A stretch of 64,000 nucleotides of DNA from Casp-actino5 sp038100275 (lineage in GTDB: Bacteria; Actinomycetota; Acidimicrobiia; Acidimicrobiales; Ilumatobacteraceae): the NCBI GenBank assembly GCA_038100275.1, contig JAYNVD010000006.1, positions 1 through 64,000 of the forward strand, read 5' to 3'. Position 1 is the stretch's first letter. Every line of letters starts with the position of its first letter. The translations under genes and the position numbers were made by a program. Of the stretch, positions 8,735 to 18,086 are shown piece after piece. A model generated the notes under the pieces. That model saw nothing but the letters and a program-made list of their open reading frames with translations, was not told where the DNA came from and did no database searches.

Positions 8735-9943
8735 TCAGGCGGCCGAGCGCTCCAAAATGTGAATGCCGCATGCTGATGCGAGACCGATGACATGCGCAAG
8801 ACCAACCTTGGCACCCTCAATCTGACGGTCGCCTGCCTCTCCACGAACGTGCTGACAGACTTCCCAGATATTGGCGATACCAGTTGCTGAAATCGGATGG
8901 CCCTTCGACTGGAGTCCACCAGACACGTTGACCGGCATCTTTCCATCGCGGTACGGGGCTCCCGACTCAAAGAAGTCGACAGCGCCGCCCTCTTCGCAGA
9001 GCATGAGGTTGTCGTAGTGAACGAGTTCAGCGGTTGCAAAACAGTCGTGCAGCTCCACGAGATTGAGATCCTGCGGGCCAACGCCAGCCTGCTCATATGC
9101 CTGATGAGCAGCGTTACGGGTGAGGGTGTTCACGTCTGGCAACACCTGACAAGCTTCTTGCCATGGGTCGCTGGTGAGAATGGAAGCAGAAACCTTCACT
9201 GCTCGACGCTGTTGCTCAAGCGACAGCGTCTTCAGTTTCTCGCCGTTGATCACCACGGCAGCTGCAGCGCCGTCACAGTTTGCTGAGCACATCGGACGGG
9301 TGTTCGGATACGCAATCATGACGTCGTTCATGATCTGCTCAAGGCTCATTGCCTTGTTGTATGCCGCAAGCGGATTCAACGTTGAGTGCGAGTGGTTCTT
9401 CTCGCTGATCTTCGCGAACAATTCAAAATCGGCACCGCCGTACTTGTGGCCGTATTCCATTCCGATCTGAGCGAACACGCCAGGCATCGATTCGGTACCA
9501 ATTCGTCCGTCGACCGGGCCTACTGCGCCGAAGCGGCCATTTCGAGCCCACTCGTCGTTGTCAGCTTTTGCCTTACCGCCAGCTCCAAGGAGACCCGCAC
9601 CGGCGAGTTTCTCGACTCCGACGGCGAGGCCCATGTCAACTTCGCCAGCCTTCACTGCCATGATCACCGTACGAAGAGCCGTTGCTCCAGTCGCACATGC
9701 ATTCGAGACGTTGTAAGCCGGGATACCTGTCTGACCGACCTGCTTCTGCAGTTGCTGTGCAATGCTCCCTGACCCAAGCAGGTTGCCAGCGGCGATGATG
9801 CCCATGTCGGCCATCGTCACGCCCGCATCAGCAAGGGCACCGTGGATTGCCTCTGCTCCGAGGTCAACAACGTCAAGATTCGGATGCTTACCAAACTTTG
9901 TCATGTGGATTCCGAGAATCCAGATGTCGTCACTTCTACTCAT
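8735..9943 (-). CDS. Thiolase-family acetyl-CoA acyltransferase / lipid-transfer protein-like
   Basis: Thiolase-fold protein of the SCP-x/acetoacetyl-CoA thiolase branch. The nucleophile cysteine is in VSNACATGATALR (near residue 88). ELHDCFATAELVHYDN and the C-terminal VSGGLQSKGHPISATG carry the His residues of the active site. The nucleophile cysteine argues for true thiolase chemistry, unlike Ltp2-type retro-aldolases, which lack it. The start ATG at 9943 has AAGGAGA upstream. It follows a DUF35 gene on the same strand after 32 bases. DUF35 proteins are known partners of this thiolase branch in archaeal HMG-CoA and actinobacterial sterol side-chain systems, so a two-protein complex is likely. 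Confidence 0.88.
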   Translation of the reverse strand: MSRSDDIWILGIHMTKFGKHPNLDVVDLGAEAIHGALADAGVTMADMGIIAAGNLLGSGSIAQQLQKQVGQTGIPAYNVSNACATGATALRTVIMAVKAGEVDMGLAVGVEKLAGAGLLGAGGKAKADNDEWARNGRFGAVGPVDGRIGTESMPGVFAQIGMEYGHKYGGADFELFAKISEKNHSHSTLNPLAAYNKAMSLEQIMNDVMIAYPNTRPMCSANCDGAAAAVVINGEKLKTLSLEQQRRAVKVSASILTSDPWQEACQVLPDVNTLTRNAAHQAYEQAGVGPQDLNLVELHDCFATAELVHYDNLMLCEEGGAVDFFESGAPYRDGKMPVNVSGGLQSKGHPISATGIANIWEVCQHVRGEAGDRQIEGAKVGLAHVIGLASACGIHILERSAA

Positions 9944-9975
9944 GATGTCTCCTTAGTACTGAGTTGTGCCCGTTC

Positions 9976-10374
9976 TCAGGCGGGCTCGAATCCGTAGTTG
10001 ACCGCTTCGACGCCAGCAGAATCTGTTCCGACCACCGTAGTGGCAAGACGAACACTCATTCCGAGACTGACATGTTCAGGGTCAGGTGGACAGTTGATGA
10101 TGTTTGCTCGAACGCTGGTGCCGCCGCAATCGATCACTGCAGCAACAAAGGGAACGTCGACGCCAGGAGCGGCGAAGGTGATGATCGAGAATGATCGAAG
10201 GACTCCCTCGGTAGGGATATCGACCGGGGTGAATTCAGTGTTGAAGCACCCCGCACATGCATTTCGACGATCGAAGAACCGGGCCCCACACGAGGTGCAT
10301 TCATTCGCAACGAGGTGCGGAGTCGGCTCGAGTTTGAGGTACTCAACAAACGGAATCTGGGTTGCAGTCGACAT
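9976..10374 (-). CDS. DUF35 OB-fold / zinc-ribbon acyl-CoA-associated protein
   Basis: Small protein with an N-terminal rubredoxin-like zinc ribbon (Cys26, Cys29, Cys40, Cys43 in CTSCGARFF and CAGC) followed by an OB-fold that in characterised relatives binds acyl-CoA and docks onto a thiolase. Length of 132 residues is typical. The start is set by a near-perfect Shine-Dalgarno GGAGGA three bases before the ATG at 10374; an upstream GTG at 10449 has no such signal. It lies immediately upstream of the thiolase gene in the same orientation, and the pair most likely forms a substrate-channelling complex (inference from the family). Confidence 0.88.
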   Translation of the reverse strand: MSTATQIPFVEYLKLEPTPHLVANECTSCGARFFDRRNACAGCFNTEFTPVDIPTEGVLRSFSIITFAAPGVDVPFVAAVIDCGGTSVRANIINCPPDPEHVSLGMSVRLATTVVGTDSAGVEAVNYGFEPA

Positions 10375-10466
10375 ATGTCCTCCTGTGGTAACACACGTGA
10401 ACATACGCCGAGATTTCGCACGACAACGAGTCGGTCGCACGGCCGTCAAAGTGGCAGGCTGTTGGG

Positions 10467-11651
10467 ATGTCGCTTCTCGAACCGATGGATGGACTCAGCG
10501 CCGAGGAATCTGAATTTGTCGATGTCGTTGCGAAGTGGGTTGACAACGAGGTGCGCCCGATCGTCCGAGACCTCGAACATTCAGACACATATCCTGGAGA
10601 GCTCATCGATCAGATGAAAGAACTCGGCATCTACGGTCTCGCAATCGGCGAGCCATGGAATTCGGGTTCTGTCTCGGGTCGCTGCTACGCCCGCATCACA
10701 GAAGAGATCGCACGCGGCTGGATGTCGCTGTCGGGAGCATTTGGCGGACATTCGGTGGTTTCGAAATTGCTCATGCGACATGGAACACCTGAGCAGCAGG
10801 ATCGTTATCTCTCGTCGATGGCGACTGGAGAGATTCGGGCAACGATGGCGCTCACCGAGCCCGACGGCGGATCTGACCTGCAGTCGATTCGCACTGTCGC
10901 TTTGCCAACGACTCGAGATGGCGTTGACGGGTACGTCATCAACGGCGCGAAGACGTGGATCACGAACTCGCGAATGTCAGATGTCGTCGCACTTCTCTGC
11001 AAAACCGACCCAACTGCAACTCCAGCCCACACCGGCATCTCGATTCTTCTTGTTGAGAAGGTCCCGGGGTTCACAGTTGGCCGCAATCTTCCAAAACTTG
11101 GGTACAAAGGAGTTGAGAGCTGCGAGCTGTCATTCGATGACTGCTTTGTTCCTGCGACAGCCCTTCTCGGCGGGGTCGAAGGCCAAGGATTCACCCAGAT
11201 GATGGGCGGACTCGAAATTGGCCGCATTCAAGTCGCCGCTCGTGCGATCGGGGTCGCACGTGCTGCATTTGATGACGCTCTTGAATACGCCACGCAACGC
11301 GAAACCTTCGGTCAACCGATCTGGCGTCATCAGTCAGTCGGAAATCTGCTTGCCGATATGGCAACTCAGATCACTGCGGGGCAACGTTTGAACTATCACG
11401 CAGCCGAACGTTTCGACACCGGTGTTCGCGCCGACCTTGAAGCGGGAATGGCGAAGTTGTTCTGTTCAGAAATGGCGTCGAAGGTGACACTTGATGCAAT
11501 CAGGATTCACGGTGGTCATGGCTATTCAACCGAGTTTGATGTCGAGCGCTATTACCGCGATGCCCCACTCATGATCGTTGGTGAAGGCACGAATGAGATC
11601 CAACGAAATGTCATCGCTCGGCAACTCGTCGAGCGCCGAACCAAGCGGTGA
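10467..11651 (+). CDS. Acyl-CoA dehydrogenase
   Basis: FAD-dependent alpha,beta-desaturation of acyl-CoA in the cytoplasm. All family landmarks are present: MALTEPDGGSDLQSIRT, TWITNSRMSDVVALLCKT, the domain-swap helix TFGQPIWRHQSVGNLLADM, IRIHGGHGYSTEFDVER, and the C-terminal active-site loop GEGTNEIQRNVIARQLV with the glutamate that acts as catalytic base in short- and medium-chain enzymes. At 394 residues the length is normal. The ATG at 10467 has only a weak upstream purine stretch. The gene is divergent from the DUF35/thiolase pair and convergent with the CoA-transferase gene, the stops being two bases apart. Confidence 0.92.
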   Translation: MSLLEPMDGLSAEESEFVDVVAKWVDNEVRPIVRDLEHSDTYPGELIDQMKELGIYGLAIGEPWNSGSVSGRCYARITEEIARGWMSLSGAFGGHSVVSKLLMRHGTPEQQDRYLSSMATGEIRATMALTEPDGGSDLQSIRTVALPTTRDGVDGYVINGAKTWITNSRMSDVVALLCKTDPTATPAHTGISILLVEKVPGFTVGRNLPKLGYKGVESCELSFDDCFVPATALLGGVEGQGFTQMMGGLEIGRIQVAARAIGVARAAFDDALEYATQRETFGQPIWRHQSVGNLLADMATQITAGQRLNYHAAERFDTGVRADLEAGMAKLFCSEMASKVTLDAIRIHGGHGYSTEFDVERYYRDAPLMIVGEGTNEIQRNVIARQLVERRTKR

Positions 11652-11653
11652 CC

Positions 11654-12847
11654 TCAGCGTCCAGCAACGCCGCTCGCAACAATTTCATCGATCTCTTCAT
11701 TTGAGTATCCAAGTTCACCGAGGATTGCGGTCGTGTGCTCGCCGACCGACGGGATCGCCTTCATCGGTTCGTCGTGACCGTGCATGATCGCCGGCGGCCG
11801 AAGCGTACGGACAGTTCCACCAGCGCTCTCAATCGTGCGCCAGCGATCACGCTCGCTGAGGTTCGTGTGGCTGATGACATCGCTGATCTCGTTCACCCGT
11901 CCGTTTGCAACGCCTGCTTCGTCGAGTCGCTTCACGACGTCACTCACTGACAGCGATGCGAAAGCCGTTTCAATGACCTCGGCGAGTTCTGAGCGGTGCG
12001 CGTGACGGTCATCGTTCGTTGCAAATCGCTCATCGGTCGCAACGTCAGAACGTTCGAGCACTCTGCTGCAGAATGATTCCCATTCGCGCTGGTTCTGAAT
12101 ACCGAACTGCACCCGTCCATCCGCGGCTGCGAATGACCCATACGGATAAATCGAGGGGTGAGAATCGCCGGCGCGAACTGGACCTTCGCCGGTGTACAGC
12201 CCGTAATTGATCGGATGCCCCATCCATTCGATGAGTGCGTCGAACAGTGAGACCTCGATCGCAGTTCCTTCTCCGGTTACTCCCCGATGTACGAGTGCGG
12301 CAAGTACCGACGAGTAGACGTACATTCCGCCGGCAATATCAGCAACAGAGATTCCGGCACGAACCATCTCTGACGCAGATCCCGTCACCGACAACAAACC
12401 TGCTTCGGCCTGAATGAGAAGGTCATAGGCCTTTCGATCTTGAAGTGGCCCACCCTCGCCGTATCCGGTGAGGTCCACCGTGATGAGACGAGGATTCATT
12501 TCACGAAGTTCAGCCGACGACAATCCGAGGCGAGCTGTTGCCCCCGGCGAAAGATTTTGCACCACGACGTCGGCTGATGCTGCAAGTTCTCTCACAATCG
12601 ATTGCGCGCCCTCAGTTTTCAGGTCGAGAGCGATCGACTCCTTCGACCGGTTCAGCCACGCGAAGTAGCTTGAGAGTCCTTTCACCCGCGTGTCGTAATG
12701 ACGAGCGAAATCACCCTCGACCGGTCGCTCGACTTTGATGACTCGTGCGCCGAGGTCGGCAAGTTGGCGAGTGGCAAAAGGAACGGCAACTGCTTGCTCG
12801 AGGGCAAGAACAGTCACCCCGTTGAGCGCTGCCTTCACCGGGCTCAC
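11654..12847 (-). CDS. Family III CoA-transferase (CaiB/BaiF)
   Basis: Transfers CoA between carboxylic acids through an aspartyl-CoA anhydride. The N-terminal Rossmann-like block (GVTVLALEQAVAVPFATRQL, ARVIKVERP) and the family signature NLSPGATARLGL are visible. The candidate catalytic aspartate lies in RKAYDLLIQAEAGL. There are 397 residues, as usual. GTG start at 12847 overlaps the TGA of the upstream amidase gene (GTGA), indicating coupled translation: an amide could be hydrolysed and the freed acid activated with CoA, an attractive but unproven reading. A second, racemase-like member of the superfamily sits at 44179-45333. Confidence 0.9.
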   Translation of the reverse strand: MSPVKAALNGVTVLALEQAVAVPFATRQLADLGARVIKVERPVEGDFARHYDTRVKGLSSYFAWLNRSKESIALDLKTEGAQSIVRELAASADVVVQNLSPGATARLGLSSAELREMNPRLITVDLTGYGEGGPLQDRKAYDLLIQAEAGLLSVTGSASEMVRAGISVADIAGGMYVYSSVLAALVHRGVTGEGTAIEVSLFDALIEWMGHPINYGLYTGEGPVRAGDSHPSIYPYGSFAAADGRVQFGIQNQREWESFCSRVLERSDVATDERFATNDDRHAHRSELAEVIETAFASLSVSDVVKRLDEAGVANGRVNEISDVISHTNLSERDRWRTIESAGGTVRTLRPPAIMHGHDEPMKAIPSVGEHTTAILGELGYSNEEIDEIVASGVAGR

Positions 12848-14301
12848 TCGTAGCCAGGGGGCGCGACAAACCCTCCAAGTTCGCGCTCGACGAGTTCAGC
12901 AAACCTGATCGAGCGGCGATCCTGCAGGTGAGGCGCAACGATCTGGATGCCTGCTGGCAAACCATCTGCACACAACCCGACGGGCGCAACGGTCCCTGGA
13001 AGGTACGCGTTACATGACCAACCGGCCCAGAACAACTGGTCGACCACAGGTTCGGTTCCTCCGTTGATGGGAATTCGACGAGTTGCTCGAGTTCCGCTGT
13101 GATCATGCGGATATGCGGTCGATGCTGCGGTCGGGCACAACAACAGGTCGTACTCACCGAAGAACTCTGCCCACCTATTGCGGTAGCCCTCACGTCGGTT
13201 GTGATGTTGGAACCACTCTCGATGCGACATGGTCATTGCGTGATCAACGAGTGCCTGATAGCTACGGTCGCCTGAGTCCCAGGCACTTGAACCTTCCATC
13301 GCAGCGGCAAAGACGTCATCGTTCGACATTGCACCGGTTGCCGCACGCAACAGCATGAGGTAGTTCTCGAAATATTCGTGCTGATCAATTTTCGGTGTCG
13401 CTTCCTCAATGACACAACCCGCAGCAGCGAGCGAGTCAACAGCATTCTGCAATTGGTCGAGCATCACCGAGTCATTTTCGATGACCGGCGTGTCGAGCAT
13501 GACCGCAACTTTGAATTCGCTGAGACGAGTCTGCCGCGCCTCAGGAAGTGCAACCTGATAACCCGTCGAGTTGAGACCTGTTGGTCCGGCAAGTACTGAC
13601 AGCGCAAGATCAAGATCGGCTGCTGACCGAGCGAGTGGGCCGCACACGCTGATGTCGACTTCGGGCAACATGCCCGGCACAACGTGACCCTCAAACGGAA
13701 CGAGCGACATGGTGGGCTTGTGCCCAAACACTCCGCAATAGTGAGCGGGGTTTCGAATTGAGGCACCGATGTCACTTCCGAGTTCGAGGGCAGCCATTCC
13801 GGTTGCGAGCGCAACGGCCGAGCCGCCAGATGAGCCACCAGGCACCCGTTCGAGATTCCACGGGTTGTTGGTTGTTCCGTAAATCTCGTTGAAGCTCTGC
13901 CAGTCGCCAAGCATGAACGGAACGTTGGTCTTGCCGTAGACCACCGCACCGGCATCAATAAGTCGTTGCACTGTTACGGCGTCGGTTCCAGGAACGTTGT
14001 CCCGCCATTCGACGTTGCCCCATGTCGATGGCGTGTCAGCCCAGTCGTAGGCCTCTTTGATTGTCATCGGCACACCGTGGAGTGGCCCGCGGAATGACCC
14101 GGTTTTAGCCTCTGCGTCGAGTACTGCTGCATGAGCGCGAGCTTCATCGATGCGGGTAACGATCACCGCGTTGACCGCTGGATTGTGTCGCTCGTATCGG
14201 GTGATTGCGTGTTCGAGCAATTCGCTTGGAGCAATTTCGCCCCGGCGAACCATCGCTGCGAGTTCTGATGCGGTGCGCAACATGATCGTGTCGTCTGCCA
14301 T
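12844..14301 (-). CDS. Amidase (amidase-signature family)
   Basis: Hydrolyses a carboxylic amide to the acid and ammonia using the Ser-cisSer-Lys triad. The lysine lies in HGVPMTIKEAYDW, the bridging serine in PGGSSGGSAVALATG, and the nucleophile serine in GSDIGASIRNPAHYCG. Length of 485 residues fits. N-terminal helices (ELAAMVRRGEIAPSELLEHA) are typical of the enzyme and of GatA, but GatA is excluded because there is no gatC/gatB neighbour and the C-terminus differs. The gene overlaps the downstream CoA-transferase. A second amidase of similar design lies divergently at 15114-16541, so the region handles amide substrates twice. Confidence 0.9.
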   Translation of the reverse strand: MADDTIMLRTASELAAMVRRGEIAPSELLEHAITRYERHNPAVNAVIVTRIDEARAHAAVLDAEAKTGSFRGPLHGVPMTIKEAYDWADTPSTWGNVEWRDNVPGTDAVTVQRLIDAGAVVYGKTNVPFMLGDWQSFNEIYGTTNNPWNLERVPGGSSGGSAVALATGMAALELGSDIGASIRNPAHYCGVFGHKPTMSLVPFEGHVVPGMLPEVDISVCGPLARSAADLDLALSVLAGPTGLNSTGYQVALPEARQTRLSEFKVAVMLDTPVIENDSVMLDQLQNAVDSLAAAGCVIEEATPKIDQHEYFENYLMLLRAATGAMSNDDVFAAAMEGSSAWDSGDRSYQALVDHAMTMSHREWFQHHNRREGYRNRWAEFFGEYDLLLCPTAASTAYPHDHSGTRATRRIPINGGTEPVVDQLFWAGWSCNAYLPGTVAPVGLCADGLPAGIQIVAPHLQDRRSIRFAELVERELGGFVAPPGYE

Positions 14302-14406
14302 GCACAGATCGTAGATCGCAAAGAATTCATCCGCCGATGTGGCGAAAGGATAAAAAGCCGACTAGTTTTGTCGGGAATTACACACCAGCTCACCGAAGGA
14401 GTTCCA

Positions 14407-15042
14407 ATGAGCGTTCGAATCGGCGACACCGCCCCCAACTTCACCGCCCCGACAACCCACGGCGACATCGATTTTCATGCGTGGCTCGGCGACTCATGGG
14501 GAGTGCTGTTCAGCCATCCAAAAGACTTCACCCCGGTATGCACCACCGAACTCGGAACGGTTGCTCGCCTGAAGCCCGAGTTCGATCGACGCAACGTCAA
14601 GGTCATTGGCCTTTCAGTTGATCCGGTCGACAGCCATGTCGAATGGGAAAACGACATCGCTGAGACCCAGGGAACCCCGGTCAACTTTCCGATGATCGGC
14701 GACAGCGACCGGACCGTTTCCGATCTCTACGACATGATCCACCCGAATGCGAATGACACCTTGACCGTGCGTTCGGTCTTCGTCATCGGGCCGGACAAGA
14801 AGATCAAGTTGTCGCTGACCTACCCGGCATCGACAGGACGCAACTTCGACGAATTGCTTCGTGTCATCGACTCGCTCCAACTCACTGCGAACTACAAGGT
14901 CGCGACCCCTGCGAACTGGACTGATGGCAATGACGTCATCATCGGCTCGGCAGTCACCGATGAAGAGGCCGCCGAATTGTTCCCAGGCGGCTGGACCACC
15001 GTGAAACCATATCTCCGAGTGGTACCTCAGCCAGGTAGCTGA
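14407..15042 (+). CDS. 1-Cys peroxiredoxin (Prx6-type)
   Basis: Reduces hydroperoxides with a peroxidatic cysteine. The motif SHPKDFTPVCTTELG contains the catalytic PxxxT/SxxC arrangement with Cys near residue 45; no resolving cysteine follows in a 2-Cys position. The long C-terminal domain (YPASTGRNFDELLRVIDSLQ, VVIGSAVTDEEAAELFPGG-type segment) is the Prx6 hallmark. Start ATG at 14407 is preceded by AAGGAG with the correct spacing. The gene stands alone between two amidase genes, reads away from the first and is followed by a strong hairpin at 15053-15096. A role in protecting the flavin oxidase-rich catabolic region from peroxide is plausible. Confidence 0.93.
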   Translation: MSVRIGDTAPNFTAPTTHGDIDFHAWLGDSWGVLFSHPKDFTPVCTTELGTVARLKPEFDRRNVKVIGLSVDPVDSHVEWENDIAETQGTPVNFPMIGDSDRTVSDLYDMIHPNANDTLTVRSVFVIGPDKKIKLSLTYPASTGRNFDELLRVIDSLQLTANYKVATPANWTDGNDVIIGSAVTDEEAAELFPGGWTTVKPYLRVVPQPGS

Positions 15043-15052
15043 ACTCAAAGCC

Positions 15053-15096
15053 AACGGGCGGCCGGTGAGCATCAACTGCTCATCGGCCGTCCGTTT
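15053..15096 (+). terminator. Strong hairpin after the peroxiredoxin gene
   Basis: An inverted repeat starts 10 bases after the peroxiredoxin stop. The outer arm ACGGGCGGCCG (15054-15064) pairs with CGGCCGTCCGT (15084-15094), with one G-T wobble. An inner arm TGAGCA/TGCTCA closes a five-base loop. Only three T follow, so it is a poor classical intrinsic terminator, but short U tracts are common in actinobacterial terminators. It is also just upstream of the second amidase and could be a processing or stability element. Confidence 0.55.
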
Positions 15097-15113
15097 GCGC
15101 GTACCATCGGCTA

Positions 15114-16541
15114 ATGGGAACTGGTGAAATCTCAAGGAGGCCAGCGACAGAGCAGGTGGCCGCGCTCAACAGTGGAGAGATCTCCGCGGTTGAACTACTC
15201 AACGAGCACCTTGCTCGACACGAGATGCTCCACAGTCGCCTCAATGCCATCGTGACGACGGATGTCGAAGGCGCACAACGGCGAGCGACAGAAATCGATC
15301 GTGCACGTAGCAATGGGGATCGACTGGGACCGTTAGCGGGATTGCCGATGACGGTGAAGGACGCGCTTGCGACGAAGGGAATGCGCTCAACCGGTGGAGC
15401 GATCGAACTCACCGATCATGTTCCAACCGAGGACGCCGCATCGGTAGCCCACGCTCGTAATGCAGGTGCTGTCATCTGGGGTAAATCAAATCTGCCCCGA
15501 TGGTCGGGCGACATTCAAGCGGTCAACGAGATGTTCGGTCGGACAGGTAACCCATGGGACCTCGGTCGAACACCAGGCGGATCCTCCGGAGGCGCCGCGG
15601 CCGCGGTTGCAACATGTCTCACTCCCGTCGAAATCGGAACCGATATCGGAGGTTCAGTACGACTCCCCGCTCACTTCTCGGGCGTGTGCGGTCACAAGCC
15701 TTCGTTCGGGGTTGTGCCACAACGTGGGTACATCGACCACCTCACCTACGGCGCCCTCGACGCCGACGTCAACGTTGTGGGTCCGCTTGCCCGAACGGTC
15801 GATGATCTCGAACTCATGCTCAACGTGATTTCTGATCACCCCGAACGCTTACTGTCTTCGCGCAACACCGCACGCGAGTTACGCGTTGCGGCGTGGCTTG
15901 ACGACCCGGCATGTCCGGTCTCGGACGATGTCGCCAACGTGCTGGAAACAGCCGTCAGCGCACTTGAGGCCGCTGGTATCAAGGTTGATCGCAACGCACG
16001 CCCGGCTCACGAATTCAGTGATGTCTACTCAATCGGCATGCCACTGGTGTCGGCGGCAACTTCGCCCGGCCGCACCGACGAAGAATACGAACGGCTTCTC
16101 GAGCGCAGTAATGACGCCGACCCAACGATGGCAATGCGGGCGCGCGCGAGCACCATTCGCCACCGCGACTGGCTACTCATGTCAGAACAGCGAGAACTTC
16201 GGCGCCGCAACTGGGATCACTTCTTCAACGACTACGACATTGTGCTTGCCCCAACGGCGTTCATTGCGGCGTTTGAGCACATCGATGGCGGGAACCTTTA
16301 CACACGCACCCTCGAAGTTGACGGCGCAACCCGACCGTACGCCGATCTCATTGCGTGGACGACTCAATTTGGGTATGTCTATCTGCCAGCAACCGTTGTC
16401 CCGGCCGGACGCACACAATCTGGGCTGCCGGTTGGTTTGCAGATTGTTGGCCCATTCATGGGTGACAGAACCACCCTTGAGTTTGCCCGGCTTGTCGAAT
16501 CGGTAACTGGCGGATACAAAGCCCCGCCGCTCTTGCCGTAG
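15114..16541 (+). CDS. Amidase (amidase-signature family), second copy
   Basis: Ser-cisSer-Lys amidohydrolase. The lysine is in GLPMTVKDALATKG, the bridging serine in PGGSSGGAAAAVATC and the nucleophile in IGTDIGGSVRLPAHFSG. At 475 residues it is about the same length as the amidase at 12844-14301 and is clearly a paralogue, but divergent enough to suggest different substrates. The ATG at 15114 lacks a ribosome site; an AAGGAGG inside the frame at 15134-15140 points at no good start codon (the next GTG, 15156, is 15 bases away), so the annotated start is kept. The gene is convergent with the acyl-CoA ligase at 16545. Confidence 0.88.
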   Translation: MGTGEISRRPATEQVAALNSGEISAVELLNEHLARHEMLHSRLNAIVTTDVEGAQRRATEIDRARSNGDRLGPLAGLPMTVKDALATKGMRSTGGAIELTDHVPTEDAASVAHARNAGAVIWGKSNLPRWSGDIQAVNEMFGRTGNPWDLGRTPGGSSGGAAAAVATCLTPVEIGTDIGGSVRLPAHFSGVCGHKPSFGVVPQRGYIDHLTYGALDADVNVVGPLARTVDDLELMLNVISDHPERLLSSRNTARELRVAAWLDDPACPVSDDVANVLETAVSALEAAGIKVDRNARPAHEFSDVYSIGMPLVSAATSPGRTDEEYERLLERSNDADPTMAMRARASTIRHRDWLLMSEQRELRRRNWDHFFNDYDIVLAPTAFIAAFEHIDGGNLYTRTLEVDGATRPYADLIAWTTQFGYVYLPATVVPAGRTQSGLPVGLQIVGPFMGDRTTLEFARLVESVTGGYKAPPLLP

Positions 16542-16544
16542 CGC

Positions 16545-18077
16545 TTAACTAATGGCCGGGGAATCTTCGCCAGCAAGCATGACCCGAAGCTCACGCTTGA
16601 GCACCTTGCCGGTTGCGTTGCGTGGAAGCACATCCATGACATGCATTCGTGCCGGCACTTTGAACTTCGCAAGGCGCTCTACACAGTGCTGAATTAAGGT
16701 TGCCTGGTCTAGATCTGAACCATCCTCAAGTACGACGACGGCGACGCCAGATTCGCCCCATTTCGGGTCGGGCACACCGACGATCGCTGCCTCAACAATT
16801 CCTGGCAGTTGGTAGATGACGTTCTCGACTTCTGCTGGGTAGACGTTCTCACCACCTGAGATGTACATGTCTTTCCATCGATCAACGATGTAGTAGTAAC
16901 CCTCATCGTCACGCTTCGCAGCATCACCGGTGCGCAACCAATCATCGACAAATGCATCAGCGGTTGCATCAGGTCGATTCCAGTATCCCGGTGTGATGTG
17001 CGGGCCGCGCACCCACAGTTCACCGACTTCGTCCGGACCGCAATCTTCACCGTCATCGTTCACGATTCGAGCCTCGGTGTGCATGAGTTCTTTGCCGGTT
17101 GAACCAATCTTTCGCATGGCATCAGCCGGATCTAGGAAGATTGCACCTGGGCTTGTCTCGGTCATTCCAAAACCTTGGGCAACTTCAATGCCGCGTTCGG
17201 CCCAACGCTCCATGATCGCAAGCGCGCACGGCGCTCCACCGACGCCGGCTACTTGCAGACGAGAAAGGTCGGTCGTATCGAAGTCAGGATGCTGCATCAT
17301 GAACTGATACGGGGCCGGCACACCGAAGAAGTGAGTGACTTCGTACGACGGGTCACCGATGATGCGCAGCGCCTCACCCGGGTCGAAGGTGCGAGCGACC
17401 ACGATTCGTCCGCCGGCGTGGAGCACTGGATTCGCGTAACAGTTGAGACCACCGGTGTGGAAGAGCGGAAGCACCACGAGTTGCACCGTGTTCGGGGTGA
17501 TGAGTGCTGGGACACCAAGGTTCACGCAGTTCCAGAACGTCATGCCATGGGTGATGATCGCTCCCTTTGGGTGACCGGTGGTTCCCGAGGTGTACATGAT
17601 CGTGCTCGGGTCGTCATGTTCGACGAGACAGGTCTCAGGAGAAGCGCCAGAGTTGACAATTGATTCGTACACGTCGTCAATCGGAATCAATGTTTGGATT
17701 CCACATCGGCTTGCCAGTTCTTGGGCGGTGTCATCGAACTCGGGCGAGTAGATGAGCACGCTTGGAGTGCAGTCACCGACGATGAATTCAAGTTCTGGAA
17801 CGGTCAGCCGCCAGTTCAGCAACACTGCAATTGAACCGATGCGCATTCCCGCAAATTGCACATCGAAATATTCAGGGCCGTTGTGTGCCAGCAGGGCGAC
17901 ACGATCGCCTTTTGAGACCCCAACGTTCTGCAAATGAGCGGCGAGGCCGTCTATCCGATGATGCAGGTCGCCGTAGGTCAGCGTTCGGCCTGAGTCGAGA
18001 TCGACGATGGCTTTCCGTGAAGCTCGATGGGCGTTGTGGTGTGCAATCCAGTCGTATGCAGTGATCTTTGCCGGCAT
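16545..18077 (-). CDS. AMP-forming acyl-CoA synthetase (FadD-like)
   Basis: Activates a fatty or aromatic acid to its CoA thioester through an acyl-adenylate. The P-loop-like A3 motif TIMYTSGTTGHPKGA is intact. Downstream, QGFGMTETSPG (A5), GELWVRGPHITPGYWN, the hinge aspartate in DWLRTGDAAKRDDEGYY (A7/A8) and the C-terminal catalytic lysine in PRNATGKVLKRELR (A10) are all present, so a working enzyme is expected. Length of 510 residues is normal. It is followed on the same strand, upstream, by another acyl-CoA ligase gene 9 bases away, making a tandem pair transcribed leftward. Confidence 0.92.
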   Translation of the reverse strand: MPAKITAYDWIAHHNAHRASRKAIVDLDSGRTLTYGDLHHRIDGLAAHLQNVGVSKGDRVALLAHNGPEYFDVQFAGMRIGSIAVLLNWRLTVPELEFIVGDCTPSVLIYSPEFDDTAQELASRCGIQTLIPIDDVYESIVNSGASPETCLVEHDDPSTIMYTSGTTGHPKGAIITHGMTFWNCVNLGVPALITPNTVQLVVLPLFHTGGLNCYANPVLHAGGRIVVARTFDPGEALRIIGDPSYEVTHFFGVPAPYQFMMQHPDFDTTDLSRLQVAGVGGAPCALAIMERWAERGIEVAQGFGMTETSPGAIFLDPADAMRKIGSTGKELMHTEARIVNDDGEDCGPDEVGELWVRGPHITPGYWNRPDATADAFVDDWLRTGDAAKRDDEGYYYIVDRWKDMYISGGENVYPAEVENVIYQLPGIVEAAIVGVPDPKWGESGVAVVVLEDGSDLDQATLIQHCVERLAKFKVPARMHVMDVLPRNATGKVLKRELRVMLAGEDSPAIS

Positions 18078-18086
18078 GCCGAAAGA

